From NCBI GenBank assembly GCA_051278195.1, contig JBNMQM010000002.1, positions 1 to 64,000 on the forward strand: a DNA stretch of 64,000 nucleotides, read 5' to 3'. A program made the translations under genes and the position numbers. The DNA comes from JAHRVQ01 sp051278195 (lineage in GTDB: Bacteria; Pseudomonadota; Gammaproteobacteria; Pseudomonadales; Azotimanducaceae). Of this stretch, positions 44,546 through 53,801 are shown in pieces; the stretch's first letter is position 1, and every line of letters begins with the position of its first letter. The notes beneath the pieces were generated by a model. That model saw only the letters and a list, made by a program, of their open reading frames with translations. It had not been told where the DNA came from and searched no databases.

Positions 44546-45916
44546 TTACTTGAAGATTTTATTCGCCCAAAGCGTTAGTCCGTTGGCAACACTACCAAAG
44601 TGGTCACCATCGACGACCTCAATATCACCGATCTTTTCGGTGATGACTTGCCTGATAACAGGGGACCTTGCCGAACCGCCGGTGATATAGATGAGATCGG
44701 GTTTTACCGCCGCTTGGGCGATGGTTTCGTTCACGACGCTCATCATTTTTGTCAGCGGCCTGCGAACTGCCTCCTTCATAGTCTCAAAAGTGATCGTGCT
44801 AGAGAGCGCGTCTTCAATGTAATCTAATGTCACGTCGACTTGGTTGACTTCAGAGAGCTGTATTTTCGCTTGCTCAGCACTGGCCACAACGTGTTGATTT
44901 TGCTTGTGCTTACGCATTTGGACAAAGCGCTCAAATAGCCACGGTTCTTTGGTTTCAATTTGGAGCCGATCAAACAGCAGGGTCGTTTGTAGGCTGTTGA
45001 AATCAGCTTGGGCACCGACATCGTTTGTTGAAACAGCGTTCCAAAAAACCTGGGTTGGCATGGGCAAACCGCTTTTTAAAAATGAGTTCATGCCAAACAG
45101 CGGCAGCAGCGCTTTAGAAGCAACTTGAATATCAAAGTCATTACCGCCGATCCTTTCGCCACTATGGCCAATGAAATCCTCTTGTCTATCCGCCTTATCA
45201 CGGTGGCCTGGGCCCATGCACACCATGGCGCAGTCACTGGTGCCGCCGCCGATGTCTATGACCAAGACCTTTTTGTTTTGTTCTAACTGGCGCTCAAAAT
45301 CGAGTCCTGCGGCAATGGGTTCATAAAGAAATTCAACAGATTTGAAACCCGCTCGTTTCGCGGAAACCTCAAGAATATCCAGTGCCTGAGCATTGCTCTG
45401 CTCGGCATTCAGACCCTGAAAGTTTACAGGGCGGCCGATGACAGTATCGGTTAACTCAGTTTGGCACTGTGTTTCTGCGCGCTGTTTGATGTGCATCATC
45501 ATTGCGGTGACAAGATCTTCGAAGAAGCGAATGTATTCGGCTCTAACGCCGCTCGTACCCAAAAAGGATTTGGGTGATTTAACGAAATAGCCTTCTCCTG
45601 GCGACGCAAAATATTGGTTAAAGGCTTCTTGCCCAAAAAATAGGCATTGCTCATTTGCTCCTATGTTTTCTTTACGACGGAACTGCCTGGCCGCAGATAA
45701 GTTGGCATTGCGGCTTTCAAGATATTCGCGGCGAAGTGCTTCGCCAGCAATACCGCCAGCGACCTGCTCGCAAATTAGTTCGCGACCCAACGCATACAAA
45801 GTTGAGGGCAAGAAAGTTTGATCGTTTTCGAGCGGCAGTAGCTGTGCTTTTTGGGTCGTAGAATTCATCGTGCCAATCGCACAATTAGAAGTACCGTAAT
45901 CAAATCCAGAAATCAT
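44546..45916 (-). CDS. yegD: Hsp70-family chaperone of the YegD type
   Basis: This 456-residue actin-like ATPase corresponds to the DnaK nucleotide-binding half with a short tail, as in YegD. Phosphate-1 loop: GFDYGTSNCAIGTMNS. Phosphate-2: VIDIGGGTSDCAMVCMG. Adenosine motif: LIYITGGSARSPVIRQVI. It has YEPIAAGLDFE and no substrate-binding domain with EEVD end. The family's role is not well defined; a chaperone-like cytoplasmic function is assumed. The ATG at 45916 is followed closely by the expected strand. The gene seems intact although flanked by decayed genes on both sides. Confidence 0.9.
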   Translation of the reverse strand: MISGFDYGTSNCAIGTMNSTTQKAQLLPLENDQTFLPSTLYALGRELICEQVAGGIAGEALRREYLESRNANLSAARQFRRKENIGANEQCLFFGQEAFNQYFASPGEGYFVKSPKSFLGTSGVRAEYIRFFEDLVTAMMMHIKQRAETQCQTELTDTVIGRPVNFQGLNAEQSNAQALDILEVSAKRAGFKSVEFLYEPIAAGLDFERQLEQNKKVLVIDIGGGTSDCAMVCMGPGHRDKADRQEDFIGHSGERIGGNDFDIQVASKALLPLFGMNSFLKSGLPMPTQVFWNAVSTNDVGAQADFNSLQTTLLFDRLQIETKEPWLFERFVQMRKHKQNQHVVASAEQAKIQLSEVNQVDVTLDYIEDALSSTITFETMKEAVRRPLTKMMSVVNETIAQAAVKPDLIYITGGSARSPVIRQVITEKIGDIEVVDGDHFGSVANGLTLWANKIFK

Positions 45917-46428
45917 GGGAGGCCTTAGAGAGGGCGGCAGAAATTGGCGCCCGAGAGAATGGCTAATTTAATCTGAATTATTCGTCGGTTGCCAGAGTTT
46001 GAGAGAGTTTTGGAGAAATGCGAGAGCAAATGCTAATTCTTGATCGACATGCAGCTTCGTCTACTGGACGCTAAGTCCCATCACAATCCGACCTGAATCT
46101 TCCGACTGTGTGATCAGTATCAGCGCACCGTCGACCAGACCGTTCAATCAGCCGCCCCTCGGGATTGTTGGCAGATGGTACTTGATGCGAGGCTTCAACT
46201 TCGTCAAGAGACAAATCAAGCTGCCGTTCACTCAAGAGCGCTGTGAGGACGTCAACGACTTCTTCATCGAGCATGTTCACTCCGGGCTCAAATTCATCAT
46301 CCAGTCTGGCGATTACCACGGCCCGCAACATCTGCAACCACCGGCGATAGTTCCCGCCCACTGCTAATTCTGGATCGTTAACATCACCGGGTATCGGTAG
46401 ATCTGCATTTATCTATAGATTGGAGTAG
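45917..46428. other. Gap with an unassigned minus-strand frame
   Basis: The minus strand from about 46400 to 46071 is open and reads VNDPELAVGGNYRRWLQMLR, then LDDEFEPGVNMLDEEVVDVL and TALLSERQLDLSLDEVEASH. The first half looks protein-like; the second half (Arg/Asp/Cys mix) does not. A GTG around 46361 is the only start. I do not recognise it; it may be the relic of another decayed gene. The stretch next to the Hsp70 start shows no clear heat-shock promoter. Confidence 0.25.
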
Positions 46429-46854
46429 CCGCAGTTCTCCACCGACCCATACCGGTCTGAGTTGGCTTGCGCCAACATATTTGCCGATGCGTGGAATAGT
46501 GCATTGCCTGCCTTGCAACGATCTATTCGGGTTGACGTTTTTGACATGGAAACTAAAGAAGAACTGACCTTAGTTGCTATCATCGACGAACGCATCAGTG
46601 GCTATGTCTCAATCTGGGAGCCCGACTGATTTATACAACACTCATGCTTCGATCCCATAGCGCATGGAATAGGTATTGGGAAAGCGCTCTTGATGCACAC
46701 TGAAAAGTTGGCAAAGCCAAATAAACTAAGTTTCGAGTGTAAGATTGCGAACACCAAAGCGATTGGCTTTTACGCATCGTTGGGTTTCATCGCGACCACC
46801 GAGCGCGGCACGGACGACTATGGTGATTGGCTTCGGCTAACGAAAAACGATTAA
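46429..46854 (+). pseudogene. GNAT acetyltransferase with internal TGA
   Basis: One frame reads through 142 codons: ANIFADAWNSALPALQRSIR, LTLVAIIDERISGYVSIWEP, a TGA at 46627-46629, FIQHSCFDPIAHGIGIGKAL, LSFECKIANTKAIGFYASLG and GTDDYGDWLRLTKND. This is the complete acetyl-CoA-binding fold (R/Q-x-x-G-x-G/A replaced by HGIGIGKA). The TGA falls in D-*-F-I where relatives have DWFIHHL, so a TGG-to-TGA change is likely. No start codon precedes the first strand, and a TAG lies at 46426-46428. It is therefore a pseudogene with otherwise little drift. It overlaps the end of the convergent LysR gene by four bases. Confidence 0.7.
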
Positions 46855-47750
46855 GGATCTCGTAATCGCGCGATTAAAAAATCTACCGCGGCCTTAACTT
46901 TAGGCACTGCGTATTGCTGCTTTTGGTATAACAAATAGATCGCCATTTCGGTGTTTTGGGAGACCCGAAGGGTAGTGTCGAAGAACAATTCTTGTAGCTG
47001 TCCACTCGCTAAATATTTCACCAACGACCAGCGAGGCGCCATCATTATGCCGTGCCCCTCGAGCGCTAACTCGGCAAGCCATTTGCCATGATTCGACACA
47101 GCGATAGGTATACCAGCGACGTCGTGCCACACGCCGTCGATTTCACATAGCCAGGGCGATGGCCCCGCCGGGGTGCGATAAAACAGACCTCGATGCCTTG
47201 TCAATTCGAGAACATTTTCTGGTGTGCCCATTTCTTTTAGGTATCCAGGCGCCGCAACGGGAATAAATTCATTGTCCATTAGACGGACTGCTTGTACCCG
47301 CTCATTGGGTGCTAAGCCGCCACGAATGGCTATGTCTACCTCTTCCCGGCCAAGATTGGACACTGCATCACTGAGGCTAAGGTCGAGCGTAATGTCTGGG
47401 TACAGCGCTTTGAATTCACCGAGTAACGGCAACAATCTGTCTCCAAGGCCGGTCATCGCGCTGATGCGTAATTGACCCATTGGTTTTGTTTGGTAGCTTC
47501 GTACGGCGCCATCGCTCTGCTCCAATTGGTAGAGTATGTCCGTCACTTGCTGAAAATAGAGCTGGCCTATTTCCGTTAGCTTCACAGCGCGGGTGCTGCG
47601 CTTGAGTAGGGTGGCGCCTAGCTTGTCTTCCAAGGCAGCGACGCGCCTCGAGAGTGAGGATGGTGGTACAGAAAACACCTCAGCCGCTCGTGTGAAGCTC
47701 CCTGTTTCGGCTACTTTGCAGAAATAGCGCAGTGCTCTTAATTGATCCAT
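46851..47750 (-). CDS. LysR-family transcriptional regulator
   Basis: The 299 residues have an N-terminal winged helix-turn-helix (ALRYFCKVAETGSFTRAAEV, VPPSSLSRRVAALEDKLGAT, LLKRSTRAVKLTEIG) and a C-terminal effector domain (LRISAMTGLGDRLLPLLGEF, YPDITLDLSLSDAVSNL, DIAIRGGLAPNERVQAV). The pattern fits the DsdA/PtxE-like cluster that usually regulates an adjacent divergent oxidoreductase. The start at 47750 lies 137 bases from the divergent zinc-less MDR gene, which is its likely target. Confidence 0.92.
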   Translation of the reverse strand: MDQLRALRYFCKVAETGSFTRAAEVFSVPPSSLSRRVAALEDKLGATLLKRSTRAVKLTEIGQLYFQQVTDILYQLEQSDGAVRSYQTKPMGQLRISAMTGLGDRLLPLLGEFKALYPDITLDLSLSDAVSNLGREEVDIAIRGGLAPNERVQAVRLMDNEFIPVAAPGYLKEMGTPENVLELTRHRGLFYRTPAGPSPWLCEIDGVWHDVAGIPIAVSNHGKWLAELALEGHGIMMAPRWSLVKYLASGQLQELFFDTTLRVSQNTEMAIYLLYQKQQYAVPKVKAAVDFLIARLRDP

Positions 47751-47825
47751 TAGGCCCCTAGCTAGTAATTTTGGGGTATCTTATTGTCTTTATGACAACA
47801 AACCAATGCACTTTACCCCATTTAA

Positions 47826-47842
47826 CTATCCGAAAATGATAG
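47826..47842. promoter_or_regulatory. Candidate LysR operator (T-N11-A palindrome)
   Basis: CTATC-N7-GATAG, which contains TATC-N7-GATA, has the dyad and T-N11-A spacing expected for a LysR box. It lies in the divergent intergenic region, 45 bases from the MDR start. A second smaller dyad, TTGTC-TTTA-GACAA-like, is near 47791-47807. Confidence 0.45.
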
Positions 47843-47887
47843 TAATAATACGTGCGACTAAAACCAGATCACTTTTAAGGATTACTC

Positions 47888-49018
47888 ATGGCTCAGCAAC
47901 AACAACTTCGTTCAACCGTCACCAGTGATGGTCATCTCAAACTCGACCTGGCGCGTATTGATGTGCCAGTACCCACGTCAGCAGAAGTGGTTGTTCGCAT
48001 TGAAGCTTCGCCCATCAATCCCTCTGACCTTGGCTTGCTGTTTGGTATGGCTGACATGAGCTCTGCAACGGCTAGTGGTACCGGCGAAGCTCCAGTGATA
48101 ACGGCTGACATAGCGCCAAACATTCTAAAAGCACTGCAAGCTCGCATTGGTAAATCCTTACCTGTAGGCAATGAAGGTGGTGGTGTCGTGGTTGCTGCCG
48201 GCGACTCGGAACTGGCCCAGTCGATGTTGGGCAAGACCGTCAGCATTTTGGGCGGTGCGATGTACACTCAGTTCCGTTGCGTGACTGCCAAGCAGTGTTT
48301 GGTGATGCCCGAAGGCACAACGTCCGCAGAAGCGGCGTCCTGTTTTGTGAATCCGCTTACCGCTCTGGGCATGACAGAAACCATGAAAGCTGAAGGGCAT
48401 ACTGCATTAGTGCATACCGCAGCGGCGTCAAACCTTGGACTGATGTTGAACAAGATCTGCATAGCAGATGGCATTCAACTCGTGAACATCGTGCGCAAGC
48501 AAGAGCAAGTTGACGCGCTTAAGGCTATTGGTGCTAAGCATGTATGCGATACCAGTGATGACGACTTTATGCATCAGCTTACAAATGTGCTGGTAGAAAC
48601 CGGCGCCACTATCGCGTTTGATGCCACCGGTGGTGGTCCACTCGCTGGGCAGATTTTGACCGCGATGGAGCGTGCTGCAATGATGACGGCCAAAGAATAC
48701 AGCGGCTACGGATCATCGGTTCACAAGCAGGTCTACATCTACGGTGGTCTGGACCGACGCACAACAGAGTTGAGCCGCGCCTATGGCATGGCCTGGAGCG
48801 TTGGCGGTTGGCTCTTGACGCCGTTCCTGAAGAAGATTGGTTTTGATGCCGCTGAAGCTTTGCGGCAGCGTGTGGCGAATGAAATCAAAACAACCTTCGC
48901 CAGTACTTACACCGCTGAAGTGTCGTTGGCAGAAGCGTTAACGATTGATGCGATCAAAACCTATGGCAAGCAGGCCACCGGTGAGAAGTATCTGATTAAC
49001 CCGAATAAGGGCGTATAA
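47888..49018 (+). CDS. Medium-chain dehydrogenase/reductase, zinc-independent
   Basis: This 376-residue quinone-oxidoreductase-like MDR has the GroES-like N-domain with VVVRIEASPINPSDLGLLFG and GNEGGGVVVAAGDSE. The cofactor domain contains LVHTAAASNLGLMLNKICIA and AIGAKHVCDTSDDDFMHQLT. The catalytic and structural zinc cysteines of alcohol dehydrogenases are absent, and SAEAASCFVNPLTALGM aligns with the quinone-reductase segment. It probably uses NAD(P)H; the substrate is unknown. AAGGATT precedes the ATG at 47888. It is transcribed away from the LysR gene and likely under its control. Confidence 0.88.
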   Translation: MAQQQQLRSTVTSDGHLKLDLARIDVPVPTSAEVVVRIEASPINPSDLGLLFGMADMSSATASGTGEAPVITADIAPNILKALQARIGKSLPVGNEGGGVVVAAGDSELAQSMLGKTVSILGGAMYTQFRCVTAKQCLVMPEGTTSAEAASCFVNPLTALGMTETMKAEGHTALVHTAAASNLGLMLNKICIADGIQLVNIVRKQEQVDALKAIGAKHVCDTSDDDFMHQLTNVLVETGATIAFDATGGGPLAGQILTAMERAAMMTAKEYSGYGSSVHKQVYIYGGLDRRTTELSRAYGMAWSVGGWLLTPFLKKIGFDAAEALRQRVANEIKTTFASTYTAEVSLAEALTIDAIKTYGKQATGEKYLINPNKGV

Positions 49019-49372
49019 CGTTTTGCAAATCCAAAGCAGGTAGTCTTTGGACAGAGTCGCGTGCGCGTTGAGGCTATAAGCCAAACGTGCGCGGGACTCA
49101 CTGTTTCGAGCCGTGCGGGTACTGTTGAAACGCATATTAACCGTTTAATGAAACCACCAAATCAGTTTTAGCGGACTCAGCGAATTGCCCATCGGGCAAA
49201 TCCGCCGGGTTGCCATTTGCACCTGACAAAAATGCACGAGAAGCAGTGTTTGCCGAAGGCCATTGGAAGCTGTCACTTAACCCAAGCGCTACCCAATTAT
49301 TGTCTAGGCGCTTTTTGAGCAATTCGTGCCTGCCAGGCACGAAGAGGGAGGCTCTAAAGACCCACCCGTTGT
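49019..49372. other. Intergenic region with a perfect hairpin
   Basis: These 354 bases lie between the MDR stop and the RND pump stop. A perfect 9-bp stem TTCGTGCCT/AGGCACGAA with a 3-base loop lies at 49323-49343. No T-run follows on either strand, so it is not a standard terminator. Short frames on both strands have no support. Confidence 0.45.
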
Positions 49373-52300
49373 CTATCGATTGAGACCATTGTTGCCAAAT
49401 GTCGGCACGCCATCGTCATCGTCATTTTGCGTAACCAGGGCAGGGTCAATCGAGCTATCCAAGCCCCAGAAGTGCAGCCAGTCTTCGAGCATTAGGTACA
49501 AACTGGGTACAAGAAACAGCGTGATAACCGTGGCGAATAGCACGCCGAATGCCAATGAGATTGCCATTGGTATAAACATAAATGTCTCTGGATCCTGGTT
49601 GGACATCAACGGTATTAAGCCAACAAACGTCGTGACCGAAGTCAGAATGATCGGTCTAAAGCGTTCAACGCCAGCCATAGTCACAGCCTCAAAAGTGGAG
49701 ATGCCAAGCCGTCGTTGTCGATTGATATAGTCCACCATGACCAGCGAGGCGTTCACCACCACGCCTGATAGCGCGATGATACCCAATAGGGAGAAGAAGA
49801 TTAAATTCCAACCCATTAGGAAGTGGCCAACAATTGCGCCGACCGCGCCGAAGGGAATTACACTCATAATCACCAGCGGCTGCATATAGCTCTTGAGAGG
49901 AATAGCGAGGAGAGCAAATATAATCAACAAGGATAGCGGCACTGTTCGCGCCATGCTGCCCGTTGCCTCTGATCTTTGTTCCTGCTCTCCCCCTAACGAG
50001 TAGGAAACCCCTGCGTATTGGGAATTATGGCAGGGTATTTCCCTGCTGCTGAAACTAGAGCCTGGTTCACAAATCGATTTCTGAATTGCACCCATGACTT
50101 CTTCCGGCGTGACGACAGACCGATTGATGTCGCCGACCACTTCAACCACGCGTTGCTGATCCTGACGCTCGATAGAGGAGTAGCCATTGCCATAGGTAAT
50201 ATCAGCGACGGACATAAACGGCACCTCAACCCCTTCGTTGGTTCGGATGCGCATTTCTTCAAGATTGCCGAGTGAGCGGCGTTCTGCTTCTGGATAGCGC
50301 ACCATCACTCGCACATCGTCGGAGTCGCGCTGAATACGCTGTGCTTCTTCTCCGTAGAAGGCTTGCCGCACCTGGCGGGCAAGATCGTTCAAGGTCAGGC
50401 CGAGGGGTTTAGCGCTCTCACGGATATCCAATTTGACTTCTTGCTTGCCGGCTCGGAAAGAATCGGACAGATCTAAGACGCCCGGGTAACGAGACAGCTC
50501 TTCTCTGAGACTTGCCGCAGCAAGGCGCAACTCTTCAACATCTCGGCCCTTTAGCTTAATCAGTAAGGGTTGCCCGGCGCTAAATGAACTGGCATTAAAC
50601 TGGAGTTCAACGGCGTCAGGAATAGGTCCTACCATTTTACGCCAGCGGTCAGAAAGCTCTGTTGCTGTAATACCAGCTCGATCCTCGACCGGCACGAGTT
50701 CTAGTACGACTTCTGCTAGATGACTACCGCCAGCACCACGGCTGGGAGGGCCGTTACTACGTGCTGCGTTGGAGCCAATGGATGCCAGAATGTTTTGAAA
50801 CGCACTTTCGCCGTTTTTAAACCCTAGCTCGCCGTCTAGTTGTCGACCTAGCTCTCTTGCGGCATCTTCGATCTGTTTGGCGCCAGCTTCAGTCGCCTTA
50901 ACGTTGATGCCCTCTGGCATGGTGAGCGTTGCGTAGATACGATCACCGTCCACCGCAGGGAAGAACTGAAAGATCACGCGACCGCTGGCAATGAGTGCAA
51001 TGGCGAGCACAAGCACTGCTGTTGAGAGTGCCCAGGTTACCCAGCGCCATTCCAAGGTTTTAATCAAAAAGGGTCGATACACGTTCCTGGCAAAGTTCGT
51101 CAAACCGTCTGCGAATATGCTTTGGAACTTGATCCAACGTTTGACGAACTGAGTGTCCGACATGAAGTAATTTTCAGTTTTACGGTGTGCCAGGTGAGCA
51201 GGCAAAATCAGTTGCGACTCAAGAATACTAAACACCAGGCAGATCACAACAACCCAGCCAATGACCGAGAAAAACTCGCCCATGCGGCTGCCCATTAACA
51301 ATATCGGCAGGAACGCGGCAACGGTTGTGAGTACGCCAAAGATTACCGGTACGCTCACCTCATAGGTACCGTTGATGGCAGCTTCGCGATGGTTTCGGTC
51401 CGAGGTTTCATGACTGAACACTCGCTCGCCGACGACGATGGCATCGTCCACCACAATCCCCAACACCAGAATAAAGGCGAGCACGGTGAGTGACGAAATA
51501 TTGATCCCGAATAAGGGGAATACCCATAGCGCGCCCATCACGGCGATAGGAATCCCGGCAGCAACCCACATGGCCACCTTAAAGCGTAAGAATAACGTTA
51601 GAATCAACAGTACCAGCGCCAGACCCGCGTAGGCATTTTTGGTGAGCGCTTCGATGCGGCGGTTTAACGCGACTGATTCATCAATCCAGACGGTGAGATT
51701 CAACCCTTCTGGGAGGCTTGGTTCAATGCGCTTGATGTAATCTTTAACGGCTTGGGCCGAGGTGATGGTGTCCTCATCGCCTACTCGATAGACCGTAATT
51801 ATCATGGCAGGTTCGCCGTTGAAGGTGGCGCTTAAGTAGCCTTCTTCGAAGCCATCTTTAATGGTCGCTATTTCATCAAGGGTAATATTGCTGCCATCTG
51901 GCCTGGTCAACACCACGATGTCGCGGAATTCTTCGCCTCGATAGGCTTGGCCTTTACTGCGCAATAAAATTTCACCACCGGCGGTTTTAATCGAGCCGCC
52001 TGGTAGATCAAGGCTGGCAGAGCGAATCGCGCTTGCCACAGAAGATAGGGTGAGGTTGTACTGCCGCAGAGTATTCTCGCTCACTTCGATAGAGATTTCG
52101 TACGGCCTTGAATAGTTCACTGCTACTTGAGATATACCATCTAGCGCAGATATTTCATCGCGCATTTGGTCGGCGTTCTGTTTCAGCGTCGCCTCATCGG
52201 TGTCACCGGAAAGCGCCACCAAAATTGTCTGGCCGTTAAACGAGAGGGCAGAAATGATCGGCTTTTCGGTTTCACGAGGAAAGGTTGAAATACCATCGAC

Positions 52301-52636
52301 TCTGCTTTTTATTTCATTCATCACCTTGCCGTCATCGGCGTCGGGTTCAAGTTCGAGGATGACGGTACAGACACCTTCGTTGGCGAAAGACTGCATGCGG
52401 TCTATACCCTGGACACCTTCGACTGATTCTTCGATGCGAATACACACGGCTTGTTCCACCTCTTCAGGTGCCGCCCCGAGATAGGGTACGGTCACAGAAA
52501 CAACGCCGGGCTCAATACTGGGGAATTCTTCCCGGTGCATGGTGACGAGGCTAATGGCTCCCCCGACGAGGAAGATAAACATCATAAGATTTGCAGCAAC
52601 AGGGTTGTCGACAAACCAGGCGATTACTCTTTCCAT
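49373..52636 (-). CDS. RND-family efflux pump inner-membrane permease
   Basis: This 1087-residue proton-driven pump of the HAE/AcrB superfamily has an N-terminal helix (NPVAANLMMFIFLVGGAISL), porter domains, and helix 4 with the proton-relay pair in VLGIVVDDAIVVGERVF. The second repeat has LSGVVVNASLVMVDYINRQR and FRPIILTSVTTFVGLIPLMS. The sequence style (VDGISTFPRETEKPIISALS, GPPSRGAGGSHLAEVVLELV) resembles the divergent group of RND pumps from marine proteobacteria rather than AcrB or MexB. Substrates are unknown. It is the third gene of a gntR-adaptor-pump operon (10-base gap). No TolC-like gene is in the window. Confidence 0.93.
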   Translation of the reverse strand: MERVIAWFVDNPVAANLMMFIFLVGGAISLVTMHREEFPSIEPGVVSVTVPYLGAAPEEVEQAVCIRIEESVEGVQGIDRMQSFANEGVCTVILELEPDADDGKVMNEIKSRVDGISTFPRETEKPIISALSFNGQTILVALSGDTDEATLKQNADQMRDEISALDGISQVAVNYSRPYEISIEVSENTLRQYNLTLSSVASAIRSASLDLPGGSIKTAGGEILLRSKGQAYRGEEFRDIVVLTRPDGSNITLDEIATIKDGFEEGYLSATFNGEPAMIITVYRVGDEDTITSAQAVKDYIKRIEPSLPEGLNLTVWIDESVALNRRIEALTKNAYAGLALVLLILTLFLRFKVAMWVAAGIPIAVMGALWVFPLFGINISSLTVLAFILVLGIVVDDAIVVGERVFSHETSDRNHREAAINGTYEVSVPVIFGVLTTVAAFLPILLMGSRMGEFFSVIGWVVVICLVFSILESQLILPAHLAHRKTENYFMSDTQFVKRWIKFQSIFADGLTNFARNVYRPFLIKTLEWRWVTWALSTAVLVLAIALIASGRVIFQFFPAVDGDRIYATLTMPEGINVKATEAGAKQIEDAARELGRQLDGELGFKNGESAFQNILASIGSNAARSNGPPSRGAGGSHLAEVVLELVPVEDRAGITATELSDRWRKMVGPIPDAVELQFNASSFSAGQPLLIKLKGRDVEELRLAAASLREELSRYPGVLDLSDSFRAGKQEVKLDIRESAKPLGLTLNDLARQVRQAFYGEEAQRIQRDSDDVRVMVRYPEAERRSLGNLEEMRIRTNEGVEVPFMSVADITYGNGYSSIERQDQQRVVEVVGDINRSVVTPEEVMGAIQKSICEPGSSFSSREIPCHNSQYAGVSYSLGGEQEQRSEATGSMARTVPLSLLIIFALLAIPLKSYMQPLVIMSVIPFGAVGAIVGHFLMGWNLIFFSLLGIIALSGVVVNASLVMVDYINRQRRLGISTFEAVTMAGVERFRPIILTSVTTFVGLIPLMSNQDPETFMFIPMAISLAFGVLFATVITLFLVPSLYLMLEDWLHFWGLDSSIDPALVTQNDDDDGVPTFGNNGLNR

Positions 52637-52646
52637 GCTTTAGCTC

Positions 52647-53801
52647 CTAGCCCTGGTCTGACATTGGTTTGACACGCATACCGTCAATCACGGTCTGAAT
52701 GGGGGACAGGTTCACAGTTTCGCCTTGCTTCAAGCCACCGCTAATAATCACGTTGTCTTTCTCAAAACGGAGCAGTTCAACCTCTCGATATCTCAATCGA
52801 CTGTCTTCATCTACGATTAACACCTGATTTTGATTACGCAGTGCAGCGCGAGGTAATACGGCAACGCCAGCAGCAAAGCGGCCTTCGATCGAGGCGTTGA
52901 CGAACAGTCCTACGGGCAGCCCAGGTTGGTCGTTTTCCTTGTCTTCTTCAACCCGAACGACGGCATTCACCATGCGCGTACGGGTATCAATTTCGGCTTC
53001 GGTTCTAACGAGCTTGCCATTCCACTCATAATATTGCCCACCGTAGTAGGTGGAGAGCGTGACGTTAGCTTGATTTTCGGCGGGTAATTCACCTCGTAAA
53101 CCCAATGGTAAATCTAGGTAGGCGAGTTGACTATCTGCAAGCGGTACTCGTACCTCGACGGAGTCGGCGGCATAGATGCTACCGAGCGAGTTGCCGCGGC
53201 TAATAAACTGACCGACATCCACGTTCTTGCTTCGCACCAGACCTTCATAAGGGGCGCGAAGCTCTGTTCTAAGTAGGTCTCGTTCTGCCTGTTGGAGTGT
53301 GACCCGGGCTTCAATGGTCGCCGCTTCAGACACTCGCTTGGCACGAATTGAGCTTTCCAAGGACGCTTGGCTGGCCAGACTTTTTTTAACCAACGTCTCC
53401 TGTCGTTCCATCTCAAAACGACTGTGCTCTGCTTCTGCCTCGGCTCTGGCTAGAGAGGCGCGGCTGCGTTCGACGCTGGCACGCAGATCTCTGTCATCCA
53501 TCCTGAGCAAAACTTCATTCGCTTTGAAAAAGCCACCGGGTACCAGATTAGGGGATATCCATTCAACCCGTCCGGAAACTTCCGGAATCAGAGCGCTTTC
53601 CGTTCTGGGTGTGACGGTACCTTGAGATCTCACCGCTAGCCGCACATCTTCTATGATGATTTTCTGGACGCGAATGGCCTTGGCAACTTGTTCGGGTTCA
53701 ACTTGTTGAGCGGTCGGTGCTGTGGCCAATAAGGCGTAGGCCATGATAAGGGCAACGAACAGCACGGCAACGGTGAGTAGACCTTTGGCGGCGTTATTCA
53801 T
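52647..53801 (-). CDS. RND efflux periplasmic adaptor (membrane fusion protein)
   Basis: From the ATG at 53801 (MNNAAKGLLTVAVLFVALIM) the product is 384 residues with a membrane anchor. A lipoyl/hairpin region follows (VRSQGTVTPRTESALIPEVS, a coiled-coil with SRASLARAEAEAEHSRFEME), then beta-barrel segments (LRTELRAPYEGLVRSKNVDV, GQFISRGNSLGSIYAADSVE). It links the pump to an outer-membrane channel. The longer frame to 53861 starts inside gntR and is less likely; even so, the chosen start overlaps the gntR 3' end by 8 bases, indicating one operon. Confidence 0.92.
   Translation of the reverse strand: MNNAAKGLLTVAVLFVALIMAYALLATAPTAQQVEPEQVAKAIRVQKIIIEDVRLAVRSQGTVTPRTESALIPEVSGRVEWISPNLVPGGFFKANEVLLRMDDRDLRASVERSRASLARAEAEAEHSRFEMERQETLVKKSLASQASLESSIRAKRVSEAATIEARVTLQQAERDLLRTELRAPYEGLVRSKNVDVGQFISRGNSLGSIYAADSVEVRVPLADSQLAYLDLPLGLRGELPAENQANVTLSTYYGGQYYEWNGKLVRTEAEIDTRTRMVNAVVRVEEDKENDQPGLPVGLFVNASIEGRFAAGVAVLPRAALRNQNQVLIVDEDSRLRYREVELLRFEKDNVIISGGLKQGETVNLSPIQTVIDGMRVKPMSDQG

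Noticed and set aside
44371..46629. TGA as a recoded tryptophan or selenocysteine codon
   Set aside because: Only broken genes show it; intact genes such as nirB, nirD and nasA use TGA as a normal stop and TGG for Trp, and no SECIS-like structure is seen next to the sites.
49137..49340. 67-codon minus-strand frame downstream of the RND gene
   Set aside because: No start signal and no recognisable family; it sits in a plain intergenic region.
49323..49343. Terminator of the MDR or RND genes
   Set aside because: The stem is perfect, but there is no T-run on either side, and it is far from the MDR stop.
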